Assembly (NCBI RefSeq): GCF_000422385.1
Contig: NZ_AULR01000015.1
Location: 1-64,000, forward strand
From: Microbacterium indicum DSM 19969
GTDB taxonomy: Bacteria > Actinomycetota > Actinomycetes > Actinomycetales > Microbacteriaceae
Direction: 5' to 3'
Length of the DNA: 64,000 nucleotides
This document shows positions 43,597 through 51,530 of this stretch, piece after piece; within the stretch, counting starts at the first letter, position 1, and the number at the start of each line of letters is the position of its first letter. Both the position numbers and the translations under genes were made by a program. The notes below the pieces were generated by a model. That model worked only from the letters and a program-made list of their open reading frames with translations. It did no database searches and was not told where the DNA came from.

Positions 43597-45096
43597 TCAC
43601 GCCCCCACCGTCTGGAGGTTCTCGGTCGAGATGCGCTCGCGCACGCGCTCCGACACGGCATCCTCTCGGGAGCTGCGAGGCGACACCCACGCGATGACGA
43701 GGAAGGTCGCATAGCTGATCGCGAAGGCGACGAGCGTGGCCCAGCCGTCGAACTCCGGCCCGACGAGTGAGTTCGGGATGTAGAGGATGTCGTTGTCGAC
43801 GCCGTAGAGCGTGGGGGTGACGGCGAGGAAGGCGAGCCGCACGACCAGGCCCACCACGGCAGAGATCTGCACGGCTCGCGCCCCCGGGCGCTTCCAGAAC
43901 ACCCCGGTGATGAAGGGGCCGGCGAGGCACGCAAGCATGAGGTCGAAGGCGAGGGTCAGCAGAACGCCCGTCTGGCTGATCCGGATGGCCAGGAACGCGC
44001 CGGCGACCACGATCGGCACCATGGCGAGGCGGGTCCACCTGAGGAGCGGATCCGGGCCCGTGCTCGCCGGCGTGCGGTGCACCTGGAAGATGTTGCGAAC
44101 CACGATCGCGCTCGTCGCGAGGATCGCGCCCGATGCCGTCGAGAACGAGGCCGCGACGATGCCCGACAGTACGAGGATCGCGAGAAGCGGCGGAGCCCAG
44201 CCGTCGAGCAGCTGATAGAGCACGGGGCCGTCGTCCGACGTGAGCCCGAGCACCGAGTGAGCAGTCAGGGCGACGAGCGCGAAGATCACGCCGACGACCG
44301 TGGTGAGCCCCGCAGCCGCAAAACACGAGCGGCGCGCGACCTCCGGCGACTTCGCACCGAACACGCGCTGCATGAAGTCGATCGCCACGATGTCACCGAT
44401 GCCCAGAGAGATCAGCGTCGCCCAGTTGATCGCGGCACCCGCCGAGGAATCGGTGAGCTGTTCGACGTCGAACGGGCCCATACCCTCGGGAACGACGATC
44501 CCGAAACTGAGCGCCACCCAGACCAGCAGCGAGATCGATGCGACGACCGTGATCGCCGTCTGGATGGCAGCAGTGTAGGCGTCGGAGAAGAGGCCGCCCG
44601 CCACGGTGTACGCGAACACCAGCCCGACCGTGAGGATGACGCCCCACGAATAGGGGATCATCGCGAACCGCTCCAGCAGGAATCCACACGCCACGAGGTT
44701 GCCCGCGAGTAGCACGGTGAACGAGATGACCATGATGATGCCGGCGAAGACCTCTGTGCCGCGGCTGTAGCGCATGCGGAAGTAGTCGGCGAGGGTGAAC
44801 AGCTTCATGCCGTTGAGCGGCTTCGCGAGGAAGATGCCCGTCAGCAGCAGGCAGATCGCCAACCCAAGAGCGAGGGATGCTCCCGACCAGAAGCCGAGGT
44901 CTGCCGTGAGGTCGGTGTTGCCGACGGTCGCATTGGCGTCCACAGCAGCCGCCGCGATCGACACCGACACGAGAGGGATGCCGAGGCTGCGCCCCGCCAC
45001 GAGGAAGTTGGCGCTGTCGCCGTCGACGCGTCGAGCGACCATGACGCCGACAATGAGGACGACCAGGACCGTGAGGCCCACTCCGAGGATGATCAT
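43597..45096 (-). CDS. Sodium:solute symporter family transporter
   Basis: This 499-aa protein has about 13 predicted membrane helices of the SSS/LeuT-fold family. Typical segments are NFLVAGRSLGIPLVSVSIAAA in the second helix, TVAGGLFSDAYTAAIQTAI and SGIVAASFSTASGAILATSA near helix 8, the sodium-site region. As first gene of the guanidine/urea operon it probably imports that substrate. The ATG follows AGGAG. The promoter region carries copy 1 of the shared palindrome. Confidence 0.87.
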   Translation of the reverse strand: MIILGVGLTVLVVLIVGVMVARRVDGDSANFLVAGRSLGIPLVSVSIAAAAVDANATVGNTDLTADLGFWSGASLALGLAICLLLTGIFLAKPLNGMKLFTLADYFRMRYSRGTEVFAGIIMVISFTVLLAGNLVACGFLLERFAMIPYSWGVILTVGLVFAYTVAGGLFSDAYTAAIQTAITVVASISLLVWVALSFGIVVPEGMGPFDVEQLTDSSAGAAINWATLISLGIGDIVAIDFMQRVFGAKSPEVARRSCFAAAGLTTVVGVIFALVALTAHSVLGLTSDDGPVLYQLLDGWAPPLLAILVLSGIVAASFSTASGAILATSAIVVRNIFQVHRTPASTGPDPLLRWTRLAMVPIVVAGAFLAIRISQTGVLLTLAFDLMLACLAGPFITGVFWKRPGARAVQISAVVGLVVRLAFLAVTPTLYGVDNDILYIPNSLVGPEFDGWATLVAFAISYATFLVIAWVSPRSSREDAVSERVRERISTENLQTVGA

Positions 45097-45123
45097 TCGC
45101 TGCTCCTGTCAGCCAGAGACGGG

Positions 45124-45143
45124 TTTCTATCGAGTGATCGAAA
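45124..45143. promoter_or_regulatory. TetR-type operator, copy 1
   Basis: TTTCTATCGAGTGATCGAAA is a near-perfect palindrome: arms TTTCTATC and GATCGAAA differ from exact symmetry at one position. It lies 28 bp upstream of the symporter start and matches the copy at 43542. Confidence 0.68.
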
Positions 45144-45218
45144 CTCTCCGACACGCATGATTCAGCGAGTCGCCGGGTGTGTTGCGGCGCCGTGAACTCA
45201 CTCTCAAGATCGCGACGC

Positions 45219-45251
45219 ATTGGATCCAATTTACTATTCCAAGGATCCAAT
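45219..45251. promoter_or_regulatory. Paired GntR-type operators, site A
   Basis: ATTGGATCCAAT (45219-45230) is a perfect 12-bp palindrome; CAAGGATCCAAT (45240-45251) matches it at 10 positions, 21 bp on. GCATTGGATCC and GGATCCAATGC also form an outer inverted repeat. The pair ends 17 bp before the cyclase ATG. Confidence 0.75.
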
Positions 45252-45268
45252 GCCGTTAGCATCGTCGC

Positions 45269-45913
45269 ATGACGACACGCGAACCGATCGACCTCAGCAT
45301 CGCCGTCCACCCAGAGATGCTGCACTGGGGCCGCCGACCGACCTACGAGATGGTGGAGGAGATCGGTCCCACCAACCCAAGCGAGGTGTCGCGCTGGCTC
45401 ATCGGCGCACACACGGGCACCCACGTCGATGCTCCGAGCCACTTCATCACGGGCGGGACGACCGTCGACCGCATTCCCATCACGCACACGGTGGGCCCGG
45501 CGCGCGTACTCGACCTCACGCACGTGGCGAAGGAGATCACCGCGGACGATCTCGTTGCCGCAGGCGCCGCAGGCGCGACACGGCTCCTCTTCAAGACCCG
45601 CAACTCCACCGATGCCCTCACCCGTAATGTGCGCAGCGAGACCTGGGTCGGCCTCGGCCCCAGTGGGGCTCGGTGGCTCGCCGACAACGGAGCTACCCTC
45701 GCCGGCCTCGACTACATGACGATGGAAGCCCCCGACCATACGGTCGAGTGGCCGACGCACGTCATCCTCTGCGGAGCGGGAGTCGTGATCCTCGAGAACG
45801 CCGACCTCGCGCTCGTCGACCCCGGTGACTACGAGCTCGTGTGCCTGCCCGTGCCCTTCGAGGGGCGCGAAGCGGCCCCCGCCCCCGCGGTCCTACTGCC
45901 GCTCGCCGCGTGA
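45269..45913 (+). CDS. Cyclase / KynB-like formamidase family protein
   Basis: This 214-aa metal-dependent hydrolase belongs to the cyclase family (kynurenine formamidase, isatin hydrolase). The metal motif HTGTHVDAPSHF is complete, and a second conserved block, DYMTMEAPDHTVEWPTH, matches the family. These enzymes hydrolyse amides or lactams. It lies directly downstream of the paired ATTGGATCCAAT operators and overlaps the next hydrolase (GTGA). No tryptophan-pathway genes are nearby, so a kynurenine role is unlikely. Confidence 0.85.
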   Translation: MTTREPIDLSIAVHPEMLHWGRRPTYEMVEEIGPTNPSEVSRWLIGAHTGTHVDAPSHFITGGTTVDRIPITHTVGPARVLDLTHVAKEITADDLVAAGAAGATRLLFKTRNSTDALTRNVRSETWVGLGPSGARWLADNGATLAGLDYMTMEAPDHTVEWPTHVILCGAGVVILENADLALVDPGDYELVCLPVPFEGREAAPAPAVLLPLAA

Positions 45914-46602
45914 GCCGGGCCATGCACATCGTTCTGGTACATGGCATGGGCGGGTCCGCGAGCTCCTGGTCGTCGGTCGCACCGCTTCTCGATGTGCGGG
46001 GAATCTCGTACTCCATCGCCGACAACTGGTCGCAGTCTCTCGCCGAGGACGTGGCGACCGTGGAGCGGCTCATCGCCGATGCGAGCGAGCCGGTGCTGCT
46101 CGTGGGCCATTCGTACGGCGGCGCGGTGATCACCGGTGCCGGCCGACACGCGGATGTGCGAGGGCTGGTCTACGTCTCGGCGTTCGGCCCCGCCGAGGGC
46201 GAGACGATCAACAGCATCGTCGAGAGCTATCCACCCGCGACGGTTTCGACGTTCTTCGATCGCGGTGACGATGGCGCGTGGATCCCTCAGGACGGCCCCG
46301 CGGCACGCGAGGCTCTCGCATGGGACGTTCCTGACGAGATCTGGCTACGCGAGCAGCACGACAAGCGCGTCTCGTCGAATGAGATCTTCCGCACCCCGGC
46401 CGGCGTGCCGGCGTGGGCGTCGAAGCCCGCCTGGTACATGGTCGCCACGCAGGATCAGCACATCGTCGTCGAGGCGCAGCGCGACATGGCTGCGCGCATG
46501 AACGCCACCGTCGTGGACGTCGGCACGACGCACGCGATCCAGCACGTACAACCGCAGTGCGTGGTCGACACGATCGAACAGGCGATCGCGATGCTCAGCT
46601 GA
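45910..46602 (+). CDS. Alpha/beta hydrolase
   Basis: This 230-aa protein has the serine-hydrolase elements in order: oxyanion-hole HGMGGSASSW, nucleophile elbow GHSYGGA, acid in ATQDQH and a C-terminal GTTHAIQH histidine. It resembles the small plant-methylesterase-like group of actinobacterial esterases. The GTG at 45910 overlaps the cyclase stop; an ATG four codons later is equally possible. It probably acts with the cyclase on an ester or amide intermediate. Confidence 0.83.
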   Translation: MSRAMHIVLVHGMGGSASSWSSVAPLLDVRGISYSIADNWSQSLAEDVATVERLIADASEPVLLVGHSYGGAVITGAGRHADVRGLVYVSAFGPAEGETINSIVESYPPATVSTFFDRGDDGAWIPQDGPAAREALAWDVPDEIWLREQHDKRVSSNEIFRTPAGVPAWASKPAWYMVATQDQHIVVEAQRDMAARMNATVVDVGTTHAIQHVQPQCVVDTIEQAIAMLS

Positions 46603-46654
46603 TCGAACGCGAGTGGCCCCGACCGAACAGTCGGGGCCACTCGCGTTCGATCAG
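46599..46654. terminator. Bidirectional terminator with a 25-bp perfect stem
   Basis: Arms 46599-46623 and 46630-46654 are exact complements around the loop CGAACA. The stem contains the stop codons of both convergent genes (46600-46602 and 46651-46653). It must fold in either transcript. Confidence 0.85.
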
Positions 46655-47910
46655 GCGGCGAGGCGGTCGACGACCGCGCAACCCGACTGCAGGACGAGCC
46701 GGACTGCGGCGTCAGCGCACATGCCGATCGGATCGGAGAGGGGATCGACGTCGGTCACGACGAGATCCGCCGTTTTGCCCTCCTCGATCGAACCGATCCG
46801 ATCGTCGAGACCCAGCAGCCGCGCCCCCGTCAGGGTGCCGGCGCACACGGCCTCAAGCGGGGTCAGGCCCGCCTCGACGAGCCAGGCCAGTTCTCGCAGG
46901 TTGCGCCCGTGCGGATGCACGCCCGCGTCGGTGCCCATCGCGAGGGTGACTCCCGCCGTCACCGCGCGACGGATCGAGTCCAGACCCCGCTGACGCAGCG
47001 CCTCGCGCGCGGCGAGTCGGGCGGGCGTCACCTGGTCGGGGGCGAGCTCGCGCATCAGCGTCGAGAGTGTGGGGATCAGAACCGTGCCGCGGTCGACCAT
47101 CAGCTGGATCGTCTCGTCGGACATGTCGTATCCGTGTTCGACGCTGGCAGCGCCGCCGAGCACTGCGGCGCGCACGCCGGCGTCGGTCAGCGCGTGCGCG
47201 GTGACGGTCGGACGACGATCGCGCCCCGCCAGCAGGCTCACGACCAGGCGCACCTGCTGCTCGGTGAGGCCCGCCTCATCGGTGGGCTTACCGGCACCGC
47301 CCGAGGTGCAGACCTTGATCACATCGGCTCCCGATCGCAGCAGCGACCGCACCATCGTGACGATGTCGGCGTCCGTGTCGACGACGCCCGCCGGCGGGGT
47401 GCCGGGGCGCACGGCCCACGCCGGCAGCGCGCCGTTCGGCAGGACCGGATCGGCGTGCCCGCCCGTCGGCGAGAGCATCGAAAGCGCCAGGTGGAGTCGC
47501 GGGCCGATCGCGCTGCCGGCCGCGATCGCGTTGCGGTAGCCCGGGGTGAGGCCGTCGAGGTCTCGCGCCGTCGTGATGCCGGCAGCGAGCGTCTTCTCGA
47601 GTACCCGCCCGACCGCGAACACCGACTCCTCGATGAACTGGCCGCGCTGGGTTTCGGCGTCTGTATCGACCATCGAGAGGTGCACATGGGCATCGACGAA
47701 GCCCGGCATCAGGTGCCGGCCCGCGAGGTCGACGACCTGCGCGTCGGCGACGGCGATGTCCCGCCGGGGCCCCGCGAAGGCGATCGCCCCGTCGCGGACC
47801 TCGACCTCGGAGTCGGGCACAGGCGCGGCACCCGTCCCGTCGATGAGCGTGGCTCCGACATAGCGGGTCACGCCGGACCGGATCGGGACCGCTGGCAGCA
47901 GAACGGGCAT
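46651..47910 (-). CDS. Amidohydrolase family protein (imidazolonepropionase/prolidase-like)
   Basis: This 419-aa amidohydrolase keeps every expected ligand. HxH is in DAHVHLSM, the bridging lysine in DVIKVCTSGG, histidines in VTAHAL and VEHGYDM, and the aspartate in GTDAGVHPHG. It belongs to the branch with metal-dependent prolidases and related dipeptidases. It is the last gene of the Dpp-type ABC operon, 18 bp after the ATPase gene. It may hydrolyse the imported peptide- or amide-like compound. Confidence 0.84.
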   Translation of the reverse strand: MPVLLPAVPIRSGVTRYVGATLIDGTGAAPVPDSEVEVRDGAIAFAGPRRDIAVADAQVVDLAGRHLMPGFVDAHVHLSMVDTDAETQRGQFIEESVFAVGRVLEKTLAAGITTARDLDGLTPGYRNAIAAGSAIGPRLHLALSMLSPTGGHADPVLPNGALPAWAVRPGTPPAGVVDTDADIVTMVRSLLRSGADVIKVCTSGGAGKPTDEAGLTEQQVRLVVSLLAGRDRRPTVTAHALTDAGVRAAVLGGAASVEHGYDMSDETIQLMVDRGTVLIPTLSTLMRELAPDQVTPARLAAREALRQRGLDSIRRAVTAGVTLAMGTDAGVHPHGRNLRELAWLVEAGLTPLEAVCAGTLTGARLLGLDDRIGSIEEGKTADLVVTDVDPLSDPIGMCADAAVRLVLQSGCAVVDRLAA

Positions 47911-47928
47911 CGGACTCCTTCGTTGCGG

Positions 47929-48702
47929 TCAGTCGGCGAGCGAGAATCGCGGCGACCCCGGGTCGGCGTCGAGCAGTCGCCGCGTGTAGGGGTGCTGCGG
48001 GTTCGCGTAGATCTGCTCGACGGGGCCCGCCTCGACGACCCGGCCTCCGTAGAGCACCATGATCTCGTCGCTCACGCGCTGCACGACGGCGAGGTTGTGC
48101 GAGATGAAGATCATTGTCAGCCCGAGGGAGCGTTTGATGTCGGCCAGCAGATCGAGGATCTGCGCCTGCACCGACACGTCGAGCGCCGACGTGATCTCGT
48201 CGGCGATCACGAGGCTCGGGTCGATGATGAGGCCGCGTGCGATCGCGACGCGCTGGCGCTGCCCGCCCGAGAACTCATGTGGGAACCGGTCCATCATGTC
48301 GGCAGACAGCCCCACGCGTTCGAGCCAGGAGACGATCAGGTCACGATTCGCGCGCACGCGGGCGCGGCGCGGCTCGATGGCCTCGGCGAGGGCCTGGCCG
48401 ATCGTGCGTCGCGGTGAGAGCGAGGAGTACGGGTCCTGCGGAATCAGCTGGGTGCTCCGCCGGTAGTCGCGGAGAGCGCCGTGTTTGAGACCTCGGACGT
48501 CGACGCCGTCGACGACGACGCTGCCGCTCGAGATCGGCGTGGTCCCAACGAGAGCGCCCGCGAACGTCGACTTTCCGGATCCCGATTCCCCCACGACGCC
48601 GACCGTCTTCCCGCGGGCGAGCTGCAGGTCGACCCCCGAGAGCACCCGCGTGCGCCCGTATGCGACGGCCAGCCCCGCCACGTCCAGCATCAGTTCCGCC
48701 AT
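47929..48702 (-). CDS. DppF-like ABC transporter ATP-binding protein
   Basis: This 257-aa ATPase has Walker A GESGSGKST, the Q-loop LIPQDPYSSLSPR, the signature FSGGQRQRVAIARG and Walker B LVIADEITSALD. The C-terminal NPQHPYTRRLL is typical of the oligopeptide/dipeptide group. Its ATG lies 13 bp inside the end of the upstream permease-ATPase fusion gene. It pairs with the ATPase half of that fusion. Confidence 0.88.
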   Translation of the reverse strand: MAELMLDVAGLAVAYGRTRVLSGVDLQLARGKTVGVVGESGSGKSTFAGALVGTTPISSGSVVVDGVDVRGLKHGALRDYRRSTQLIPQDPYSSLSPRRTIGQALAEAIEPRRARVRANRDLIVSWLERVGLSADMMDRFPHEFSGGQRQRVAIARGLIIDPSLVIADEITSALDVSVQAQILDLLADIKRSLGLTMIFISHNLAVVQRVSDEIMVLYGGRVVEAGPVEQIYANPQHPYTRRLLDADPGSPRFSLAD

Positions 48703-50420
48703 TCCGCGCTCTCCGCAGGTCCGCCCGCCGCGATCGAGACGACAGGTGTCGCCGCGAGCAGCTTCTTCGTATAGGGGTGCTGCACCGAATCGTGCGCCAA
48801 CGCGCCCATGTCGTCGATCTGCTCGACGATCTCGCCGTCCTTCATGACGAGCACGCGGTCGCACAGCGCCCGGACGACGCCGAGGTCGTGAGAGATGAAC
48901 AGGACCGCGGTGCCCGACTCTTCGTTCATCCGCTTCAGGAGCGCCAGCACCTCTCGCTGGACCGTGACGTCGAGGGCCGTCGTCGGCTCGTCCGCGACGA
49001 TGAGGTCCGGCTCGGTACTCATCGCCGAGGCGATCATCGCGCGCTGCTTCATACCGCCCGAGAGCTGATGCGGGTACTGGCGCAGCCGCCCCTCCGGATC
49101 CGTCAGCCGGACGCGACGGAACCAGGAGAGCACGCGGGCGATCGCGTCGTACCGCGTCTGACCCAAGTGGATCCGCAGGACGTCCGACAGCTGGATCGCG
49201 AGGATCATGGACGGATTGAGGGCCGTTCCCGGGTCCTGATAGATGAGACCGATCCGCTTGGCGAGCGCCTTCGGCGGCACGTCCCCGAGCAGGTCGGTGT
49301 CGCCGAGCCGCAGCCGTTTCGCCGATGCGTCCAACCCCTCCGCGACGAGGCGCGACACGACCGACGCTGTGAGCGACTTGCCGGAGCCCGACTCGCCGAC
49401 GATGCCGAGCACCTCGCCGCGCGAGATGGTGAAGGAGACGCCCTTGACGATCTCGCGCCCCGTCTCGCGGTGCGCGACGCGGATGTCGTCCGCGACGAGC
49501 AGCGCGTCGTGCTCCACGGGAGTCTGTTCCCCCGCGCCGGGGGCACGCCGCAACCGGGCGCGGGGCGTGCGCGTGCGCGGGTTCGACGCCGCGGCGAGGC
49601 CATCGCCGATCAGCAGGGCCGCCAGGGAGGTGAAGGTCAGCGCCACGGCGGGGCCGACGAGCACGATCGGATTGCTCGTCAGCTTGCTGAGCCCATCGCT
49701 CAGCAGGGTTCCCCAGTCGAACGACGGCGTCTGCGCGCCGAGGCCGAGGAAGGAGAGGCCCGAGATCTCGACGAGCGCGCCGCTGAACGCACCGGCGACC
49801 TGGATGAGGATCGGCTCCGCCATGTTCGGCAGCACGTGACGCGTCGCCACGAGATGCACGGGGACCCCCATGAGCCGGGCGGTCTCGACGTACTCGCTGG
49901 AGGCGATCTTCGAGGCGAGGTTCGCGGTGATGCGGGCGAAGCCCGCGATGTTGGCGACCGCGATGGCGAACACGACCTGCACCACGCCCTGCCCGAGGAT
50001 CGCCGCGACGATGATCGCGACGAGCATCGTCGGGTAGCTGATCGCGAACTCGATCGCGCGCAGCCCGAATTCGCGGACGCGCCGCGGCGCGAGCCACACG
50101 CCGATTCCGATCGCGACTCCGATGATCGCCGACAGCGCGGTGGCGGAGATCGCCATGACCACGGTCGTGCGCGACGCGACCAGCGTCCGAAGGAGCATGT
50201 CGCGCCCGAGCGTGTCGGTTCCGAGCAGGTGCTCCGGGGAGGAGCCTTGGTTGGCGCCGTCGCCGATCGCCGACACCTGGCCGCCCCAGGCGAGGGGGGC
50301 GATGATCGCCGTCAGGAGCACCAGCCCGAACATCGCCAGCCCGAGGACGAGCGCGAAGCTCCACCGGATGCGACTGCGGCGCGGGGCCGCCTGTGGTGTC
50401 CTCGCCTGCAGTTCAGCCAC
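48690..50420 (-). CDS. DppC-DppD fusion: ABC permease plus ATPase
   Basis: This 576-aa protein joins a DppC-type permease (about residues 1-285) to a DppD-type ATPase (about 310-570) through an Arg/Pro-rich linker. In the permease, LGTDTLGRDMLLR and the EAA region YVETARLMGVPVHLVATRHVLP are present. The ATPase has GESGSGKSL, the signature LSGGMKQRAMIASA and Walker B LIVADEPTTALD. The frame is continuous, so the fusion is real; such fusions are known in actinobacteria. It overlaps the DppB-like gene by 8 bp. Confidence 0.87.
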   Translation of the reverse strand: MAELQARTPQAAPRRSRIRWSFALVLGLAMFGLVLLTAIIAPLAWGGQVSAIGDGANQGSSPEHLLGTDTLGRDMLLRTLVASRTTVVMAISATALSAIIGVAIGIGVWLAPRRVREFGLRAIEFAISYPTMLVAIIVAAILGQGVVQVVFAIAVANIAGFARITANLASKIASSEYVETARLMGVPVHLVATRHVLPNMAEPILIQVAGAFSGALVEISGLSFLGLGAQTPSFDWGTLLSDGLSKLTSNPIVLVGPAVALTFTSLAALLIGDGLAAASNPRTRTPRARLRRAPGAGEQTPVEHDALLVADDIRVAHRETGREIVKGVSFTISRGEVLGIVGESGSGKSLTASVVSRLVAEGLDASAKRLRLGDTDLLGDVPPKALAKRIGLIYQDPGTALNPSMILAIQLSDVLRIHLGQTRYDAIARVLSWFRRVRLTDPEGRLRQYPHQLSGGMKQRAMIASAMSTEPDLIVADEPTTALDVTVQREVLALLKRMNEESGTAVLFISHDLGVVRALCDRVLVMKDGEIVEQIDDMGALAHDSVQHPYTKKLLAATPVVSIAAGGPAESAEWRN

Positions 50421-51447
50421 GTTTCTCCCCCAGGGTCCGCGGATCGATGATGCCCAGCACGATGTCGATCACCAGCGTGATCAGGAGCGAGATGAGCCCG
50501 ACGACGAACACCGCCGCGCGGATCACGGGGTAGTCCTTGTCGACCGAGATCGCCTGCACGATCACGCCGCCCAGCCCCGGCCACGCGAACACGGCCTCGG
50601 TGATGAGCGCGGATCCGAGCAGGGCCGTGAGGATGATGCCCGACAGGGTGAGCGCGGTCGTCAGCAGGTTGGGGAGCATGTGCTTCGCATAGAGCGTCAT
50701 CGCGGGCAGTCGCCAGCCGCGCGCGGTGCGCATGTAGTCCTGCTCGAGGATGACGACGGTCTCCCGGCGGACGACGCGCGCAACGGAGCAGAGCCCGCTG
50801 ATGGTCAGGGACATGATCGGCAGCACCGCCGTCCTGCCAAAGTCATACGCCGGCGAGTATGCCGGCGGCAGGACGTTGAGCCACACAGCGAAGATCACAA
50901 CGAGCAGGGTCGCCATGATGTAGGTCGGGATCGACGAGATGATGCCGGTGACGAAGTTGAACGCGAGGTCGAGCCACCGGTGCCGATCCCCTCTCGTCAT
51001 GACGCCGACCCACATGCCGAGGACGATGCCGGCGATCAGGAGGCCGATGACCGCGGCGAATGTGATCGACAGCGTGTACGGGGCGGCCGTCGCGACGATG
51101 TCCATCGCGGGCATCGAGTACCGGAACGAGTCGCCGAAGTCGCCGTGGAGAAGCCCCGTGACGTAGGTTCCGAACTGCGTCAGGAGCGGCTGGTCGAGAC
51201 CGAGCTGCTCCCGGACGAGCTCCACCTGCTCCAGGGTCGCGTCCTGTCCCGCGATGGCGGTCGCCGGGTCGCCGGGAATCAGCTGGACGATGAGGAAGGT
51301 CACGAGGGTGAGGAGCACCACGTTGATGATGAGCCCCGCCGCGCGGCGGAGGAGGAACCTCCGCCACGCGCCCGACAGCGAGCTCGCTGTGATCTGGGGA
51401 GCGGGGCCGCTCGCGTCGATATCGGCGTCGGCCGAGACGATCGTCAT
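50413..51447 (-). CDS. DppB-like ABC transporter permease
   Basis: This 344-aa permease has a hydrophilic leader of about 30 residues and then six helices. The DppB hallmarks IPGDPATAIAGQDAT and FGTYVTGLLHGDFGDSFRY follow the first helix, and YMRTARGWRLPAMTLYAKHM is the ATPase-docking region. It follows the binding-protein gene after 83 bp and forms the channel with the fusion protein. Confidence 0.88.
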   Translation of the reverse strand: MTIVSADADIDASGPAPQITASSLSGAWRRFLLRRAAGLIINVVLLTLVTFLIVQLIPGDPATAIAGQDATLEQVELVREQLGLDQPLLTQFGTYVTGLLHGDFGDSFRYSMPAMDIVATAAPYTLSITFAAVIGLLIAGIVLGMWVGVMTRGDRHRWLDLAFNFVTGIISSIPTYIMATLLVVIFAVWLNVLPPAYSPAYDFGRTAVLPIMSLTISGLCSVARVVRRETVVILEQDYMRTARGWRLPAMTLYAKHMLPNLLTTALTLSGIILTALLGSALITEAVFAWPGLGGVIVQAISVDKDYPVIRAAVFVVGLISLLITLVIDIVLGIIDPRTLGEKRG

Positions 51448-51530
51448 AGGAACCAGGGCCTCTCGTGTTTCGTGCCGCGGAGGAGGGGCGGGTGGCCGAG
51501 CGGGATCGCTCGGCCACCCGAGGCCTCATG

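Noticed and set aside
45097-45218. Possible guanidine (ykkC-type) riboswitch before the symporter
   Set aside because: No conserved ykkC or guanidine-III motif bases were seen; the TetR-type palindrome is the only clear signal.
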